Positions 38,926 to 51,958 of a DNA stretch of 64,000 nucleotides are shown here, piece after piece (position 1 is the stretch's first letter; each line of letters begins with the position of its first letter). Where the stretch lies: contig OZ037765.1 in the NCBI GenBank assembly GCA_964035545.1, forward strand, positions 12,890,698 through 12,954,697. Reading direction: 5' to 3'. The notes below the pieces were generated by a model. That model was not told where the DNA came from. It worked only from the letters and a program-made list of their open reading frames with translations, and made no database searches. Made by a program: the position numbers and the translations under genes. The DNA comes from Bugula neritina. Lineage: Eukaryota > Bryozoa > Gymnolaemata > Cheilostomatida > Bugulidae.

Positions 38926-40452
38926 TAATGTTATTGGGGGCAAGGTGCACTAGCTTACATTATTTTACTTTTGATTACTTACTTTCAATATTACTAATAT
39001 ATACTATTAGTTCTCTGTTAATGCTAAGTAGCAAAATTTAATTTATAGCACTAGTTAGCTTGAATGTTGATTTGATAAATGCAGTACATGAACATTATTA
39101 TTATATGAGAAATTGATCACAATTTTCATAATATTTAACATATTCTGCGGATCGAGAAATCTAAATATATTTTGTCACAAGCTAAAATATTTTCCCTTGC
39201 TTGTGTATAAGCTACCATTTCATCAGTTATTTTTATATAGCTCTCTTATTATCCACGTCTTTTGCTATATAGTTGTTATTAGTTTGCACATTAGGTACTA
39301 CAAATTTGTAGTACACTCACAACATAGGCATATAATAGATATAAATAGCATTAAAAGTTTCACCAAAAACAATAAATGAATTGTATAAACCTGTGATAGC
39401 AAAAATAAATTATATTGCCCTAGGGTTGTTTCAATAGGTCTTGAGTCCAGATATATACATGCAAGCCTGTATATGTACTAGAAACTAAAAATTTTCCTGT
39501 ATAGCTTTGTTTATAATTTAATCTGTAGAACTTAATGTTATTTTTCACTGTACCAAGTTTTAATATTTCCTTCCTTTTAAATTCAAAAAAGTGCTTCAAG
39601 TAGCTGCCATATTCTGCTAATTTATTTCTTCTATAATATGATATTGCATACTTTTAACTTTTTAACCCAGTTATTATAATAATGCTAGTATAAATCAAAT
39701 AGGGCCTATTGTGTTTATAAATATTGGCTAAGCACGTAAATTGCCTGTACCAGTTTTGAAAGCCCTAGGGCCTAGGTCAAATTTTATAAGGGTTGATCTT
39801 TATAAATCAACTTATTGTAGCAATGTTCATTTATAGAAATTTAGGGCGCTTTCGGAAAGCGCCCTTACTTTAAGGTATCAATGATTGAGAATGTTGCTAA
39901 TGCAAAAGAGCAAGATAGTTTGATGAATACTGAGTATAAAATGTGCAATAAAAGCAATTTTCAAGATTAGTCAGTCGTTTTTTGCATTATGTAATTTGTG
40001 ATTTAGTGAATAAGTTTTAGAATTAAATAGAATAAGATTTTGAATTTCTGCTATAACTTGTATAGGTTTATTAACCATGTTACAGCTATAGCATTGCATA
40101 ATAAACTCTTCTTCTTTATATAACTTGATTGTTAAATGATTTAACAGGAATTCAAGAACGTTTTTTTAAATTTCACAGCATAGAATAATATAATCTATTT
40201 TAGATAATGTATAGTAATCTTTGGTAATGATAAATCTAAAGGCTGCCATCAAGCCTCATAAATTAAAGCATAAAATCATAGTTAAATAACTTTATACTTA
40301 GTATTATATCTTGCACACTAAATGGTAATCAAACGAAATAAAGAAATGTGTACCAGGAAGAAAAATCAGACTTGATCCAACTACATAATCATTAATTTGT
40401 TCTTTAATAATTCAGGAATGTTGCAGTAACAAGTTCTTCAGGCTTTGTATCT
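38926..40452. other. AT-rich spacer downstream of the first DHRS1-like gene
   Basis: No recognised gene. It contains a perfect GC-rich hairpin at 39843-39865, listed separately. A minus-strand ATTAAA at 40403-40408 may end the first DHRS1-like transcript. Confidence 0.35.
39843..39865. repeat. Perfect 10-bp GC-rich hairpin
   Basis: AGGGCGCTTT and AAAGCGCCCT flank a CGG loop, in AT-rich surroundings. It resembles the terminal hairpin of some DNA elements, but no partner end was found. Confidence 0.6.
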
Positions 40453-43400
40453 CTACACCTGTGCTCTAGAAGGAGGGCTACTGCCTAAAACATGCAGAGA
40501 AGATAATGTCATTAAAACAGAAATATGATTTCGTTATAACTTATAACTGTTTTTTTAGTTTTTCAGCTTTGAACTAAGCACTTTTTATTACTTAGTTGAA
40601 GCATGATATGCTGTAATTTGCAAATAATATGCTGGCATGTTTAGAAACTGTTTTTAATAAAAATTCGCAACCAGCATTACCTAGATAATGTAACATAACA
40701 ATAATTATACACATATGCATGTTGTATAAAATTGCATATAATATATATTTTATATTACTTTGCATTTATAGTATACAATATATTATATTGCATATTACCA
40801 TCAATGTCAGTGAAGCCATACTCCTTAGCCACCTCAGCACACACTAATATTTTTCCTGTCTTCTCAATGAGTTTAGGATCTACAGATAACCCTGGCCTCA
40901 TTACAAATTATAGCAGCTATACACTCCACATACATATCATGCATCATACAAAGTAGAAACATAAAACCATTATTTCTTACATATAGTTACAACTTGGTGA
41001 TATGAAAACATAATGCACTCAGAAAGCTTTGTAATACCACTTACCTGATGCAAGAGCAACCACAGCTTTACCAGAAAACTCCGGACTCTCTCCTTTTGAA
41101 AATATTTTTTCCATTCTGCCACTATCCTGAAATATTAATTCACACCAACTACAATGTTATGAAAGGTTATATCACCACTTTAAGACTGTAAAATAATATT
41201 ATGCCATACCAGAATTGTGCAAAAGTTTTAGCGCCATTAAAATGTATAAAGCTATGAGGTGAATAAGTTTTACTTAATGGGTATATAAAATAAGACGGTT
41301 TACTCCAGTATGTCATAGGGATACAGGCACTTGTACGATATTTAATGTGATCTCAACTCACATCAGCCTTCATAGAATGAGTTATAAGTTCAGTGAGGAC
41401 AGCACCAGGGTAGATAGTTATACAAGGCACTCCATGCTCCTTCAGTTCTACTGCCATATCGGCTGACATTCTATCAACCTGAATGCATTAACAATAATTT
41501 GGGAATGTGCAAAGATGATTAAACTGCCATGCCATCACATCGCAAGGATGCAAAAATTTAAGAGCAAGCATAAAATGTATAGATATCAATGGACATCATA
41601 CTGTTTTGTGATCATTTGTTTTAATTACATGAAAAGTATTATAAAACTGTCAAACTAGAGATATAGTTAAAACTAATTTAGTTTGTAATGTAAAAGTCTA
41701 AATAAAGTGTACTGAGTGTTACTAACTGCAGCCTTTCCAATGCCGTAAGCTACATCAAACAGATAGCTTTTTCCTCCAAAAGAAGAAACATTGAAGATAG
41801 CTCCAGACTTTGCTTCTACCATCATTTGAGCTGCATATGCTGAACAAATATAGTGGTTTCTGCAAATATAAAGGAGTACAATTGTACATATTACGTATAT
41901 ATTACTACTGATTTCCATATTCTGCATTGCAAAAACATAGAAATCAGTAGAAGCTAATACCAAATTTATAGTCCAAAAACTTGTTCTTTTAGGTGTATTA
42001 TCAAAATGAGAAGAGCTACCTTAGTCCGACACCATTGACAAGATCCCACCATCTGCCCGGTTCACCTTCCTTCTGCCAGAACTTCTCACCTGCTTGATGT
42101 GACTTGAAAATTGCCTAAACCCAAATAGTTAAGTGACTGATAATTTCTAGCATCTTTAAAAACAGCAAGTCATTCAAAACTTTTTTATTTGTCTTAAATT
42201 TATTTTATATGCCTTATAAAAATTAGTTCAAATAGGCAAACAACACTGCTTTTGAAACCGAGTATTAAGATATGTGTGTGTTGTGTGTGTGCGTGTATGT
42301 GTTGTGTGTGTTGTGCATGAATGTTGTGCATGCGTGTTGTCAGTGTGGGTGAGTGTGTGTGTTGTATGTGTGTTGTATGTGTGTTGTATGTGTGTTGTAT
42401 GTGTTTTGTGTGTGCTTTGTGTGTGTGGTGCAAATACTTGATGACTCTAGTAAAAGCTTACGGTGACAGCAGCATATGCATTGTTCACAAGGACATCTAA
42501 TCTGCCATGATCTTGTTTGATTCTTTTAAATAAGGCCTTGACCTCTTCATCATTTGAATGGTCACAGACAACTGCTATTCCCTTTCCACCCCTGGCATCA
42601 ATTTCAGTTGCTGTTTCTTTCAAACTACCACCAACAACTGATGCTTCAGTGGAAGATGATCGCCCTAAAAAATAGAACATAAAATTAATGAAAATTATTT
42701 AATAAATAATCAGTTGTAATAGAACAACAATGCACTTATATTTAACATAGAGATTGGTTTATGCTTTTTTTTAGTAAAGTACACTTGGGCTCATATGTTT
42801 TTTTCCTAACTCCCTAAATCTGTGAATATAACAAAATGCTCAATGGACAATAATGATTGTGGGTTATGAGTCTGAACAATACAACTATAATATGGCAATT
42901 GAGCAGCATAGCCTACTACGTCAAGATAATTAATTGTGTAATAGGTACAAAAGCTAACGTGGTGTGAACAATTACAGCAGTCATAGACCGAATGCAATAC
43001 AAGTATCAACATTCAGATATTAGAAGCTAGAAAAAATGGAATACCTGTCCTCTGAAAGTTTATCTAATTGAAAGTGAGCTCTTATTTTTGTATAACATAC
43101 AACATATAACTGACATATAATGTATGATTGTGAATCAAACATGGTTGCATGCAACTAAGCAGAAATTTCCTATACTTTCAATCCTTATGCCAGTTTCATA
43201 ACTACTAACTCCGGCAAACATCTGCTGTAAGTCATCAAAATATCTTGTTGATAGATGCGTGTGCACTCGCCTTCCTGCTTGTGTGTACTAAGCTAAAGTC
43301 AGTTTACATAATGAAATTGTCCAACATGCCTCTTTCAAATCATCTTTATGCTGAAGCATGGTTAAAATAAAATAAACCAATATGATCTAACTATATTGAA

Positions 43401-43555
43401 TACCTTGAAGTTTTTGATAATAAACAATAATTATAAGAAATGTGCGTACCTGTGACATACACCGTAGCTCCAGCTTCTCCCAATTGAACAGCAATTCCTT
43501 TTCCAAGACCCCGACTAGATCCAGTCACCAAACATACTTTTCCAGATAACGCCAT
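40453..43555 (-). CDS. DHRS1-like short-chain dehydrogenase/reductase, copy A
   Basis: NAD(P)H-dependent SDR similar to vertebrate DHRS1. Exons 43450-43555, 42462-42664, 42020-42114, 41727-41859, 41362-41478, 41045-41126, 40799-40879, 40453-40484; phases close to 282 residues. The cofactor motif TGSSRGLG, the NNAYA block, and the active-site pair (Ser in NVSSFGG, YGIGK) are all present, so the catalytic core looks intact. The acceptor loop (WWDLVNGVGLR) and VLTEL fit the family. The last exon reads only GSSPPSRAQV before TAG, so it lacks the conserved C-terminal segment of about 35 residues found in copy B and in human DHRS1. Either the tail was lost or the true last exon was not recognised. 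It is in tandem with copy B on the same strand. An alternative frame in the last exon is open but does not resemble the family. Confidence 0.82.
42270..42432. repeat. TG-rich compound microsatellite in DHRS1-like copy A intron
   Basis: (GT)n-type tracts include about five units of GTGTTGTATGT, immediately downstream of the exon 2 donor region. Confidence 0.85.
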
Positions 43556-44962
43556 CCTTTATCTGAGGTATTACATAATGGCAGCATATACTAACATTAT
43601 TTTCTTGATGAAAGCATATTATTATTATACGTATTAACTCAATCTGATTCTAGATAACTCAATAATTAATATACCATACAGTTTTAATTTGTTTGATTAA
43701 CCCACACATTGGCATCTTTAGGTTTTTAGAACTAAGAGACCTGTAAATTGTTCTGTTATAACATCAGTATATAATATTTCTTTGAGAGAAATGCTAAACC
43801 CCAACGTTTAATTCAGATAGAAAGTTTTATGCTGATGGAAAAATGTGATGAAAATCACCAGAAGCATTCGTATGTTGAGATAAAATCACTGTCTTAAATG
43901 TTTGTAAAAACTGTCATATAAATTGCAAGACATTACAAGGTCATCGTTTAATAACGCATGTAGATTTGGTATGTCTGAAAATTGAAAAGTATGGGCTACT
44001 TTAGTTATGATAGCTTGAATGTATGTAATATATGAAATAAGTGCTTATCTCAATAAGTTTATAAGTAGCAACTTATCAGATAAAAAGCATTTTGAAGAGT
44101 AACGTTTATTTAACTACTGCAAACATAACTTTAGCCAACATAAAAATGTCAGTTATAATTTAATTGGTGTGGTAATCAGTGTAATGCCAAAATTAAAAGT
44201 GATATAAAGCTATTGGACAACATTATTGATAGAGCTGCAAAGTCAATATCGTAGCAAATGTTGTAATTAAGCCTGGACTGAAAATTTACATTATAATGTC
44301 TTAAATAAAATATAATAATAATGATTAGTAGCTTAAACAGTACAGAAGATGACACAGATTTGGCAGCAGCAACCACAATCAAAGTTTAGCAAAATCAGCT
44401 GAAGAGAATTAATAGAAGCAAAATAGAAGGTGACTATTTTAAGCCAGATGTAAATAATGTAGTAAGTTATAGCAGAATCATTGATTAGTTTTGTTGATTT
44501 TCAAAAATATTTAGCAGAAAAAGAATGCAGCCTAAAAAAGAGTATATAATGGAGGCTTACATATAGAGCAATGCAATGAATCTAGCCAAAACATTTAGAT
44601 TATAACTAATTATAGCAGCATGCATTTTAATCAGCTCAATATTAACAGAAACACTATATAAAACAATATATTATACACATACATACACATGAGGATTGAT
44701 TGTAATCAATATAAAACTAATACATTTCCAATACATTTAAAATGATCTCCCATATATTTCACTGAACAAATTAATACAATAGGTTTTCACAAAAATACTC
44801 TGACAACAGAAACCAGATAATCTCCTTATTGACAGATAACGTTAAGTTACACAAGGTGCTTATCTCCTGTAAGAGAAGATGGGGCGTGGAGCAGCAGAGC
44901 ATAGTCAAACAGAAATAAACACTCAGACCACAAACAAGATAGCTATGTCAGGTGACCAAATA
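43556..44962. other. Spacer between the two DHRS1-like genes
   Basis: AT-rich, with no recognised gene. It must contain the 3' UTR of copy B and the promoter of copy A. Confidence 0.4.
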
Positions 44963-47900
44963 TCAGAACCGGGAGGTCGCCATAGCAATAATAAATCTGG
45001 GAACTTTAATAAAACTGGGCACCCAGGCGGCAAGCCTTGAATATCCGGCATAGTCCAGAAGATAGTTTACTTGTCTGAATGATGCCTTTTGCGTTCCTAC
45101 AACGGAACACAACCAGACACTATTACCAAAGAAATAGTAAAATCAATAGAACTTGTTAGAAGTATTTTTTTCAAATTAACACTTAATTTATTTAAATACT
45201 TAAAAATAATAACTGTGAAGCAATAAAAAGCTAAACACATGTTGAGTTACTGAATGATGGCTTGGCAAACTGCATGTATATTGTATTTTCTTTGAGAATA
45301 TCAGCAGTAATAGAATTTATCATGGGATATTTCCGTTTTGAAGTAGAAATTATTTTGTGGAAAATTTCAACTCCAACACTTACCATCAATGTCTTTAAAA
45401 CCATACTCTTGAGCTATCTCTGCACACATACAGATTAGGCCAGTTTTGTTGATGATTTTACTATCTGCAAACACATAATACTTTAATCAGAAACATCTAA
45501 CAACGTGGAGGTATTTTTATGGTTTTGTGTTACAGGGAAGAGATTTCAACAAACTCCTTATACTCCAGTTTTCACTTCAACTACGCATTTTAATAGAATG
45601 AAGCTGAATCAATAATAGTGATAGAATGTAATATGCAAGACACAAACCTGATGCAAGAGCTACAACAGCTTTCCCAGAAAACTCACAACTTTCTCCATTC
45701 ATGAATGTTTTTGAAACTTTACTTTTCTAAAAAATAATTGTAAGAGGTCTAAAAGTTAATTTCTTAAAACATTTTAAAAAGTGAAATGAGCATTTTGAAG
45801 CAGCTACTGGGTCAGTTATCTTAGTAGAAATCTCAAAAATAACGCATGGAATTAACAATACTACAACATAACTAGAGCTAAATTAATCCTCCATATTATA
45901 GGCCAGCATACATACTTCTGTAGCTAAAATGTGCTCAATATTTTCAGTAACTACAGCTCCAGGGTATAACGTCAGGCAAGTCACTCCCACTCCTTTAAGC
46001 TCCATAGCCATATCAGCAGACATCTTATCTACCTAAATACAAATTAATATCAGCTGCACAAACACCGAATATTACAGTAGGCACTGCATTATCACAGTAT
46101 GTCAATATACTTGCCGGTTACCAACTACTTAACAAAGTTACCACCAGGTTTTAGATGAATGACCACTATGGATAACAAATATTGCACAGGCACTGACTTT
46201 TGGATTATGCTGCAATGTTACTATAAATTATCTGTTATCTTACAGCATACTGGTATACCATATACCACTATACTCATATTTTAGTAACACTCAAGGTCAA
46301 CTGATAATTTCAAGTATTCTCTATAACAGAAGAGCAGTAACACTTACAGCAGCTTTGCCCACACCATATGCCACATTAAACAAGTATCTGAGGCCACCAG
46401 GAGAAGAAATGTTGATTATGATGCCTTCTTTTTTCTCACACATCATCTGAGCTGCATATGTGCTGCAGATGTAGTGATTCCTACACAAGAAGTAAATTAT
46501 TACTTGATTACAAATGTATCTCAAACTTTGTCTCCAGCAAAAGGTAGCTATACAATACTTTAACACTCATGGCAGCTCCCAACATCCCTGTTCAAAAAAT
46601 TGTACCCATTACAAAAAGTATTTGTTAATTTGCAAAGGCTATAAGAATGTTTTCAGACAACAATTATGTTTATAGAAAAATATATTTTTTTTTAAAATGC
46701 CTTCAATGTGATGATACATTGTTTATTGTGAGTGAAGTTAAAACTTGCCTTAGCCCGACTTGGTTCACAACATCCCACCATTGGCCTGGATCTTCTTCAT
46801 ATTCCCAAAACTTCTTGCCACTTTTTACTTTTTCAAATATTCCCTTTGAAAGAAAATCAACTATGAAGAAGTTAACCTTGGCTAGTTTATTGACAACCTA
46901 ACTTGTCTTCTTTGACACATACTCAAGCTGTGGATTTAACAAGTTATTGAAAATGCATTTCTTGGAATGCTAGTCTTGTGGTATTTTCCCTTTATATTTT
47001 GATTATATTGTATTGATCAATTAATGTTATAAGAACCTCTAGCACTACAACTTGACAAATCTCACTAGAAAACTAACACCAATGCACATTGCATTTTCTG
47101 TAACTTTAATGCAAGGGTTAAATGTTTTTAAAAGGATATAAATTTGAACGACCAGAAAAAATGCCAATTTTACTTTATACTACCTCAGTAAAAGCTTACC
47201 GTAACAGCAGCATATGCATTGTTCACAAGGAGATCTAATCTGCCATGATCTTTTTTGATTCTTGTAAATAAGGCCTTGACCTCTTCATCATTTGAATGGT
47301 CACAGACAACTGCTATACCCTTTCCTCCTCTGGCATCAATTTCAGTTGCTGTTTCTTTCAAACTGCCACCAACAACCGATGCTTCAGCGGAAGATGATCG
47401 CCCTAAACAATACCTTATATAGTTTAAATTTAAAGCCAACTACAAGAAGAATATTTTCAGCATTTCTGTGCAAAACCAAATAAGGTTCCTTAATAGTAAT
47501 AGTAGTTTATGCCACAGACTTAAAAGTTGAGCATAGACAGCATGATAAGATTGATCCATTACCAAACTGAGTTCTAGGCTATGATTATCTAAGGTTGGTC
47601 AAGTGATCAGATAGATAAGTATAACGTAAAAGCTGCGTGAGAGAAAACTAGTTTTATAATCTTTTAATAAATGTGGCTAGCATCTCATAGTTTATCAGTT
47701 AAGCAATAAACAAATATGAAGCATAAACTTTTTGTTATCAAATTAGCAAAATTACAAACCAGGGTAGTGGGCTAAGCATGACAAGTGATATAATAATGTA
47801 TCTGGTGGCACTTTTCTACTTCAATTTATCTGATTAGATGTAAAAGCCTAAAGCTAAAGATTACAGGACCTCATTTCAAAGTAGATCTGCAAATGAAAAG

Positions 47901-48310
47901 TATTCATCTGTGTTCTACCTGAATGCTACTTTTTTAAGTCACGCCATAACAGAAATAATATATAGTCATTTATTTATATAGTCACTTAAGATGCAAAGGT
48001 GCTGCTGGTACCAATAGTTGAATGCTCACTTGCCAATACACTATTTACTGCCTCATAGTGAACTTGAAACTGCCTAACTTATTGCGGAAAATATTTTCAT
48101 ATTATTACATTTTATACTTAAAGAAATATTGGTAGGATCATTTTAAAAATGGAAAAAAATACCAATAGGGTAATATTATTTATAAGTAGCTGATTATTCA
48201 CCTGTAATATAGACCGTAGCACCTGCTTCACCAAGCTGTACAGCTATTCCTTTACCAATACCTCGGCTGGCACCAGTTACTAAACATATTTTTCCTAATA
48301 GTGAAGACAT
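44963..48310 (-). CDS. DHRS1-like short-chain dehydrogenase/reductase, copy B
   Basis: SDR-family oxidoreductase closest to DHRS1. Exons 48202-48310, 47200-47402, 46749-46843, 46348-46480, 45916-46032, 45648-45726, 45384-45464, 44963-45096; phases close to 316 residues (human DHRS1 313). Motifs: TGASRGIG for cofactor binding, NNAYA, Ser in NISSPGG, YGVGK for catalysis, and a C-terminal [18 protein letters not shown] block that matches the membrane-associated tail of human DHRS1. Intron 3 uses a GC donor (AAG|GCAAGT at the 46749/46748 boundary). The ATG chosen gives [13 protein letters not shown], as expected for the family; an upstream in-frame ATG is less likely. Exon 2 is almost identical to that of copy A while the other exons differ clearly. 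Confidence 0.9.
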
Positions 48311-50580
48311 TGTGACAGTGTAGCAACTGCAAAGGTTCTTCGGTAAACAAAATAATGAAGCTACAACATCATGCAAATTAGACCAAAACTATACACCACC
48401 AACTGTTAATTTCAAGAAAGCATAATATTATCATCAGAGAGGGCAGTTCCTGTTGGAAAACTAAAAAAATATTTATTCATAAAGATATTTGAATGTATTA
48501 ACTGCTCTACAAATCACATAGCTTTAGAGTCTCGACTAGCAGCAGAAAGCAGAAAACTAACAAATTGCAGAGCAATCAGGCATATGGTATGGCGATTATT
48601 ATAAATTTTTCATATCAAAATATATAATTACAATAAACTAGGATAAAAAGTAAAATGAAACAAAATAATCTATAAACTGAAATCTCAAACTAAAAATTGA
48701 ATCCAAGTTAAGCAAACTTACATTGCTGCACCTATTCTGGATTTTATTTTTAGATTTATAACTATCATTATAAATTATAACTTCCCCTAATACTTAACTT
48801 TTATTAAGTATTATTAGGTATGTGATATATTACATTCTTACATTTCCAAGAGTGTAGTATATCACATATTTTATGACAATTCAGAATAATGTATATAGCT
48901 TACATTCAAGTTAGCAAAACGTGTTTGCTGATAAATTACACTTATAGTATCCTGTGAGTATCTATGTTGTTGAGTGCCTCATTATGTATACATATAACAT
49001 TCCCAATACACAAAATACATAAATGTTTAGTTAGTGTTTATCTTTTCATTATTCATAAAAAGAGGAGTTTGATAAACACGATTACTGATCACTAAGACTG
49101 GTCACAAAACTACAAACCACATAGAATAGTTACCAAATATTGGTTTAGTGATAAAATGTACAAGTACAACAGCACAATTTCATTGCATACACAAATATAA
49201 GTATGGAAAGCAGATGATAATGGTATAAGATAATCATTGAAGTGGTAAGGTAATGACTATAGCACTCTTTTGCTTTGCACTATAGTTGATAGTTTCCACA
49301 TAAGCTTAATCTTGTTATATCAAGAGATAAGAAACTATAGTGAACAGACAACATCTTGCACCTAAAGCACTAATTTTTGGTAAGTCAGGTGATTTTTGGA
49401 ACTTTTCATTGGCTATATAGTGGATTTCTGGTCATTCACACATTGTCACAGCAGAATAATTTCCTGACAAACATTTGAATGGCTGTCCCAGCTTCCTGCT
49501 TGAAACACTATTAAATGCTTTTTGTACTATAAAGATCTCGTTATGATTATATTGCTGCTATGATTGTACAATGAGTTCAATTGATTTGACCTTTAAATAC
49601 TGTCATTTATAGTTCATTACAAGAGCGAATATTAATATGCAAACTTAGCAAATGACCAACATTGAACATATTTTGTCTAAGCTTTAAACTTTAAAAGTGA
49701 TATGACTTTAATTATATTTTCGATTATTAAATAATAAAATTACAAAATTAATAAAAATGACCACGAAAATAAATGACCTGTGTTCATGGTGACCATTTTC
49801 AAAAGTATTGTTTTTCAATATATATCCATTTTCAAAATGATACTTTTGAAATGTCTTTTTACTAAACAACAAACTCGCTCTTTTGGATTTTAAAGACTAT
49901 GAAGGTATTTTGGAGGACTGAAATTTGGTAAGAAGGACTACTAAAGCAGCATTTAGATGACAAAAACACTATAACACCTTTTTACCATAAACAACTTGTG
50001 AGATGAGAAAAGCAGTAACCATTACTAAACAGGATGTATCAGAAAGATAGAGAGGCCACTTTATATATATATAACTGCTGAAATATTTCTTTACTGACTG
50101 AGGGGATAAAATGAGATCATAAATAAAAAAAGATACCAGTAATAATGTCAAATGCTTAAAGTAGGTGTTTATTAACTGGCAGTGTTATTTCAAAATGTTA
50201 TCAATTTTTGGTAATTTATTTGGCGAATAAAGATTTTAATAAAACTATAATAACAATTTTTACTAATAGTAATCATAAAACTAATACTAATAGCAATAGT
50301 AATTTAAATCAATCTTCCAGCTTTCAGTATGAGTGTCATTAATACCATTATTGACAGTTTGTGGTGTGCTTCATTTGACTTTACTTTTTGTAAAACTGAA
50401 TTTTACATGTAAACTAGGACATAATGTGATTCTCAATCTGAATCCCTCACAACATCATTATGAATAGTCATAATAGTATTACTATTAGTAACAATAACAA
50501 TATGAGTATCAATAGATAAAGATTTAATTTTAATATGGGTCACATGACGCATTAACTTCAAGTGATCATCATCATCATCG
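48311..50580. other. AT-rich spacer upstream of DHRS1-like copy B
   Basis: No recognised gene. Two small inverted repeats lie near 48786-48818 and 48821-48870, the latter with ATGTGATATATTACA facing TGTAGTATATCACAT. Short ACTAAT-type repeats occur near 50260-50500. Confidence 0.4.
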
Positions 50581-50587
50581 GATTACT

Positions 50588-51697
50588 GTCATTTCGTACA
50601 CAAGTCATTTTGTTCACCGGTTGTTTCGTATACAAAATGGTTGTTTTGTACACAAACTGCTATCTATTTCGTAACCAAAATAAATAACAAATTAATCAAC
50701 TGAATAACCACTTAAATGATATTAGTTTACTTATTGATTGCATCCCAGCTCCCTCTCCCTCTCATTCTCTTTTCTAGCATGCTTTTGATGCAAAAATATA
50801 TTCATTAAGTTTAACTATGTGCTGCCATCTACTGATAACAGATAAAAATATCTTAACCAAAGTAGCAGTCCTCCTTGACATCTAGTTCTATCTACATATC
50901 ACAATCATAAATGTAAAGGATCTAACAAAGAAGCATGATAGCCCTTGTTACAAATACCACTAGAACTTTTATTTTTAGCTTTTAATGGTGATATTTGTTA
51001 TTATTAGATAGTTCATTCTCCTGTGCAGCAGTCAGCTGCCTAATAATAGGTAAAGCCTAACCGCCACCTTTGTTGAAGTCAGCTTTTAGGGTTTGACAGG
51101 AACTGATCCATCTTCCTTTATGAGGTCATTACATGTGCCCCATAGTTAGCTGACCCTAATTATAGCTAAATTTAGATGTAATTACCTTTTCTTTGTGATT
51201 GCCCTGGTATTTAAGGCAGCATTGAAACTCCAAAAAGACAGTCACTCATGTAGCCTAAGCTGAGCTACTTATTTTGTTAAGTTAAGTGACAAAGAGCTAA
51301 ATTTTGAAGATATTATAGCAAGCTCGTCAAGAGAATAAAGGTATTTTATTATTATTCTTTGCTATTTTTAACTTGATAATGCTTTATGTCTTTTATTACA
51401 ATTTTTATTGCTGTTATATTTTAATATTATATCGTGATGTTTGCTGGTATTTGAACAACTGTATTGTATGAGTTTTAGCACACCTATATGTATTCTTTAT
51501 GTTACTTGTAGTTTTTACGATTTAGAAGAAAATTAATAAAAGTGAGAGATTTGTTAAAACTTCTTCTCAGTCCGTACCAAAACCATTTTTGTGGCGAGAC
51601 CTTGCTCAACAATAAATAAGCATGCAGTGAAATGAAATGCGCAAGTTACTAATGGTACTTTAAAAGTGGGTGTGAAACGACTTGTGTACGAAATGAC
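50588..51697. mobile_element. DNA element with 19-bp terminal inverted repeats
   Basis: GTCATTTCGTACACAAGTC at 50588-50606 is matched exactly by its complement at 51679-51697. Inside the left end are further copies of the core: TTTCGTATACAA, TTTTGTACACAA and TTTCGTAACCAA, as expected for subterminal transposase sites. There is no transposase ORF, so it is non-autonomous. Both flanks carry (ATC)n tracts, which suggests insertion into a microsatellite. The target duplication is unclear. Confidence 0.65.
50990..51610 (+). mobile_element. Possible degenerate LTR with primer-site remnant
   Basis: The stretch ends in an LTR-like 3' part with AATAAA inside AATTAATAAAAGTG near 51530. Then TGTGGCGAGACC follows near 51591, close to a tRNA-complementary primer site. 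No pol or gag follows. It lies inside the element with 19-bp inverted ends. Confidence 0.25.
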
Positions 51698-51958
51698 CCG
51701 TACCCATCATCATCATGTGACCATCATCATTATCATACAATCACAGTGCTCATCGCATACTGACACTAACCTTAGCAACTAAGCGAGGTTATGGTGATGG
51801 CTAAATTAAAATGAAATCAACATCATGATTCATAATGATGGTAATGGTAGTCATATTGACCTTAATCATTGCCTAGAAGTAGAAGTAGATTATATCGTAG
51901 CATATTAATTTTGATTTAGACTAAAATATTAATAATAATATTACATTTACTGTCATAT

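Noticed and set aside
39113-39379. 88-codon plus-strand frame rich in Ile/Phe/Tyr
   Set aside because: Composition is what AT-rich spacer yields by chance; no motif, splice signals or relatives are recognisable.
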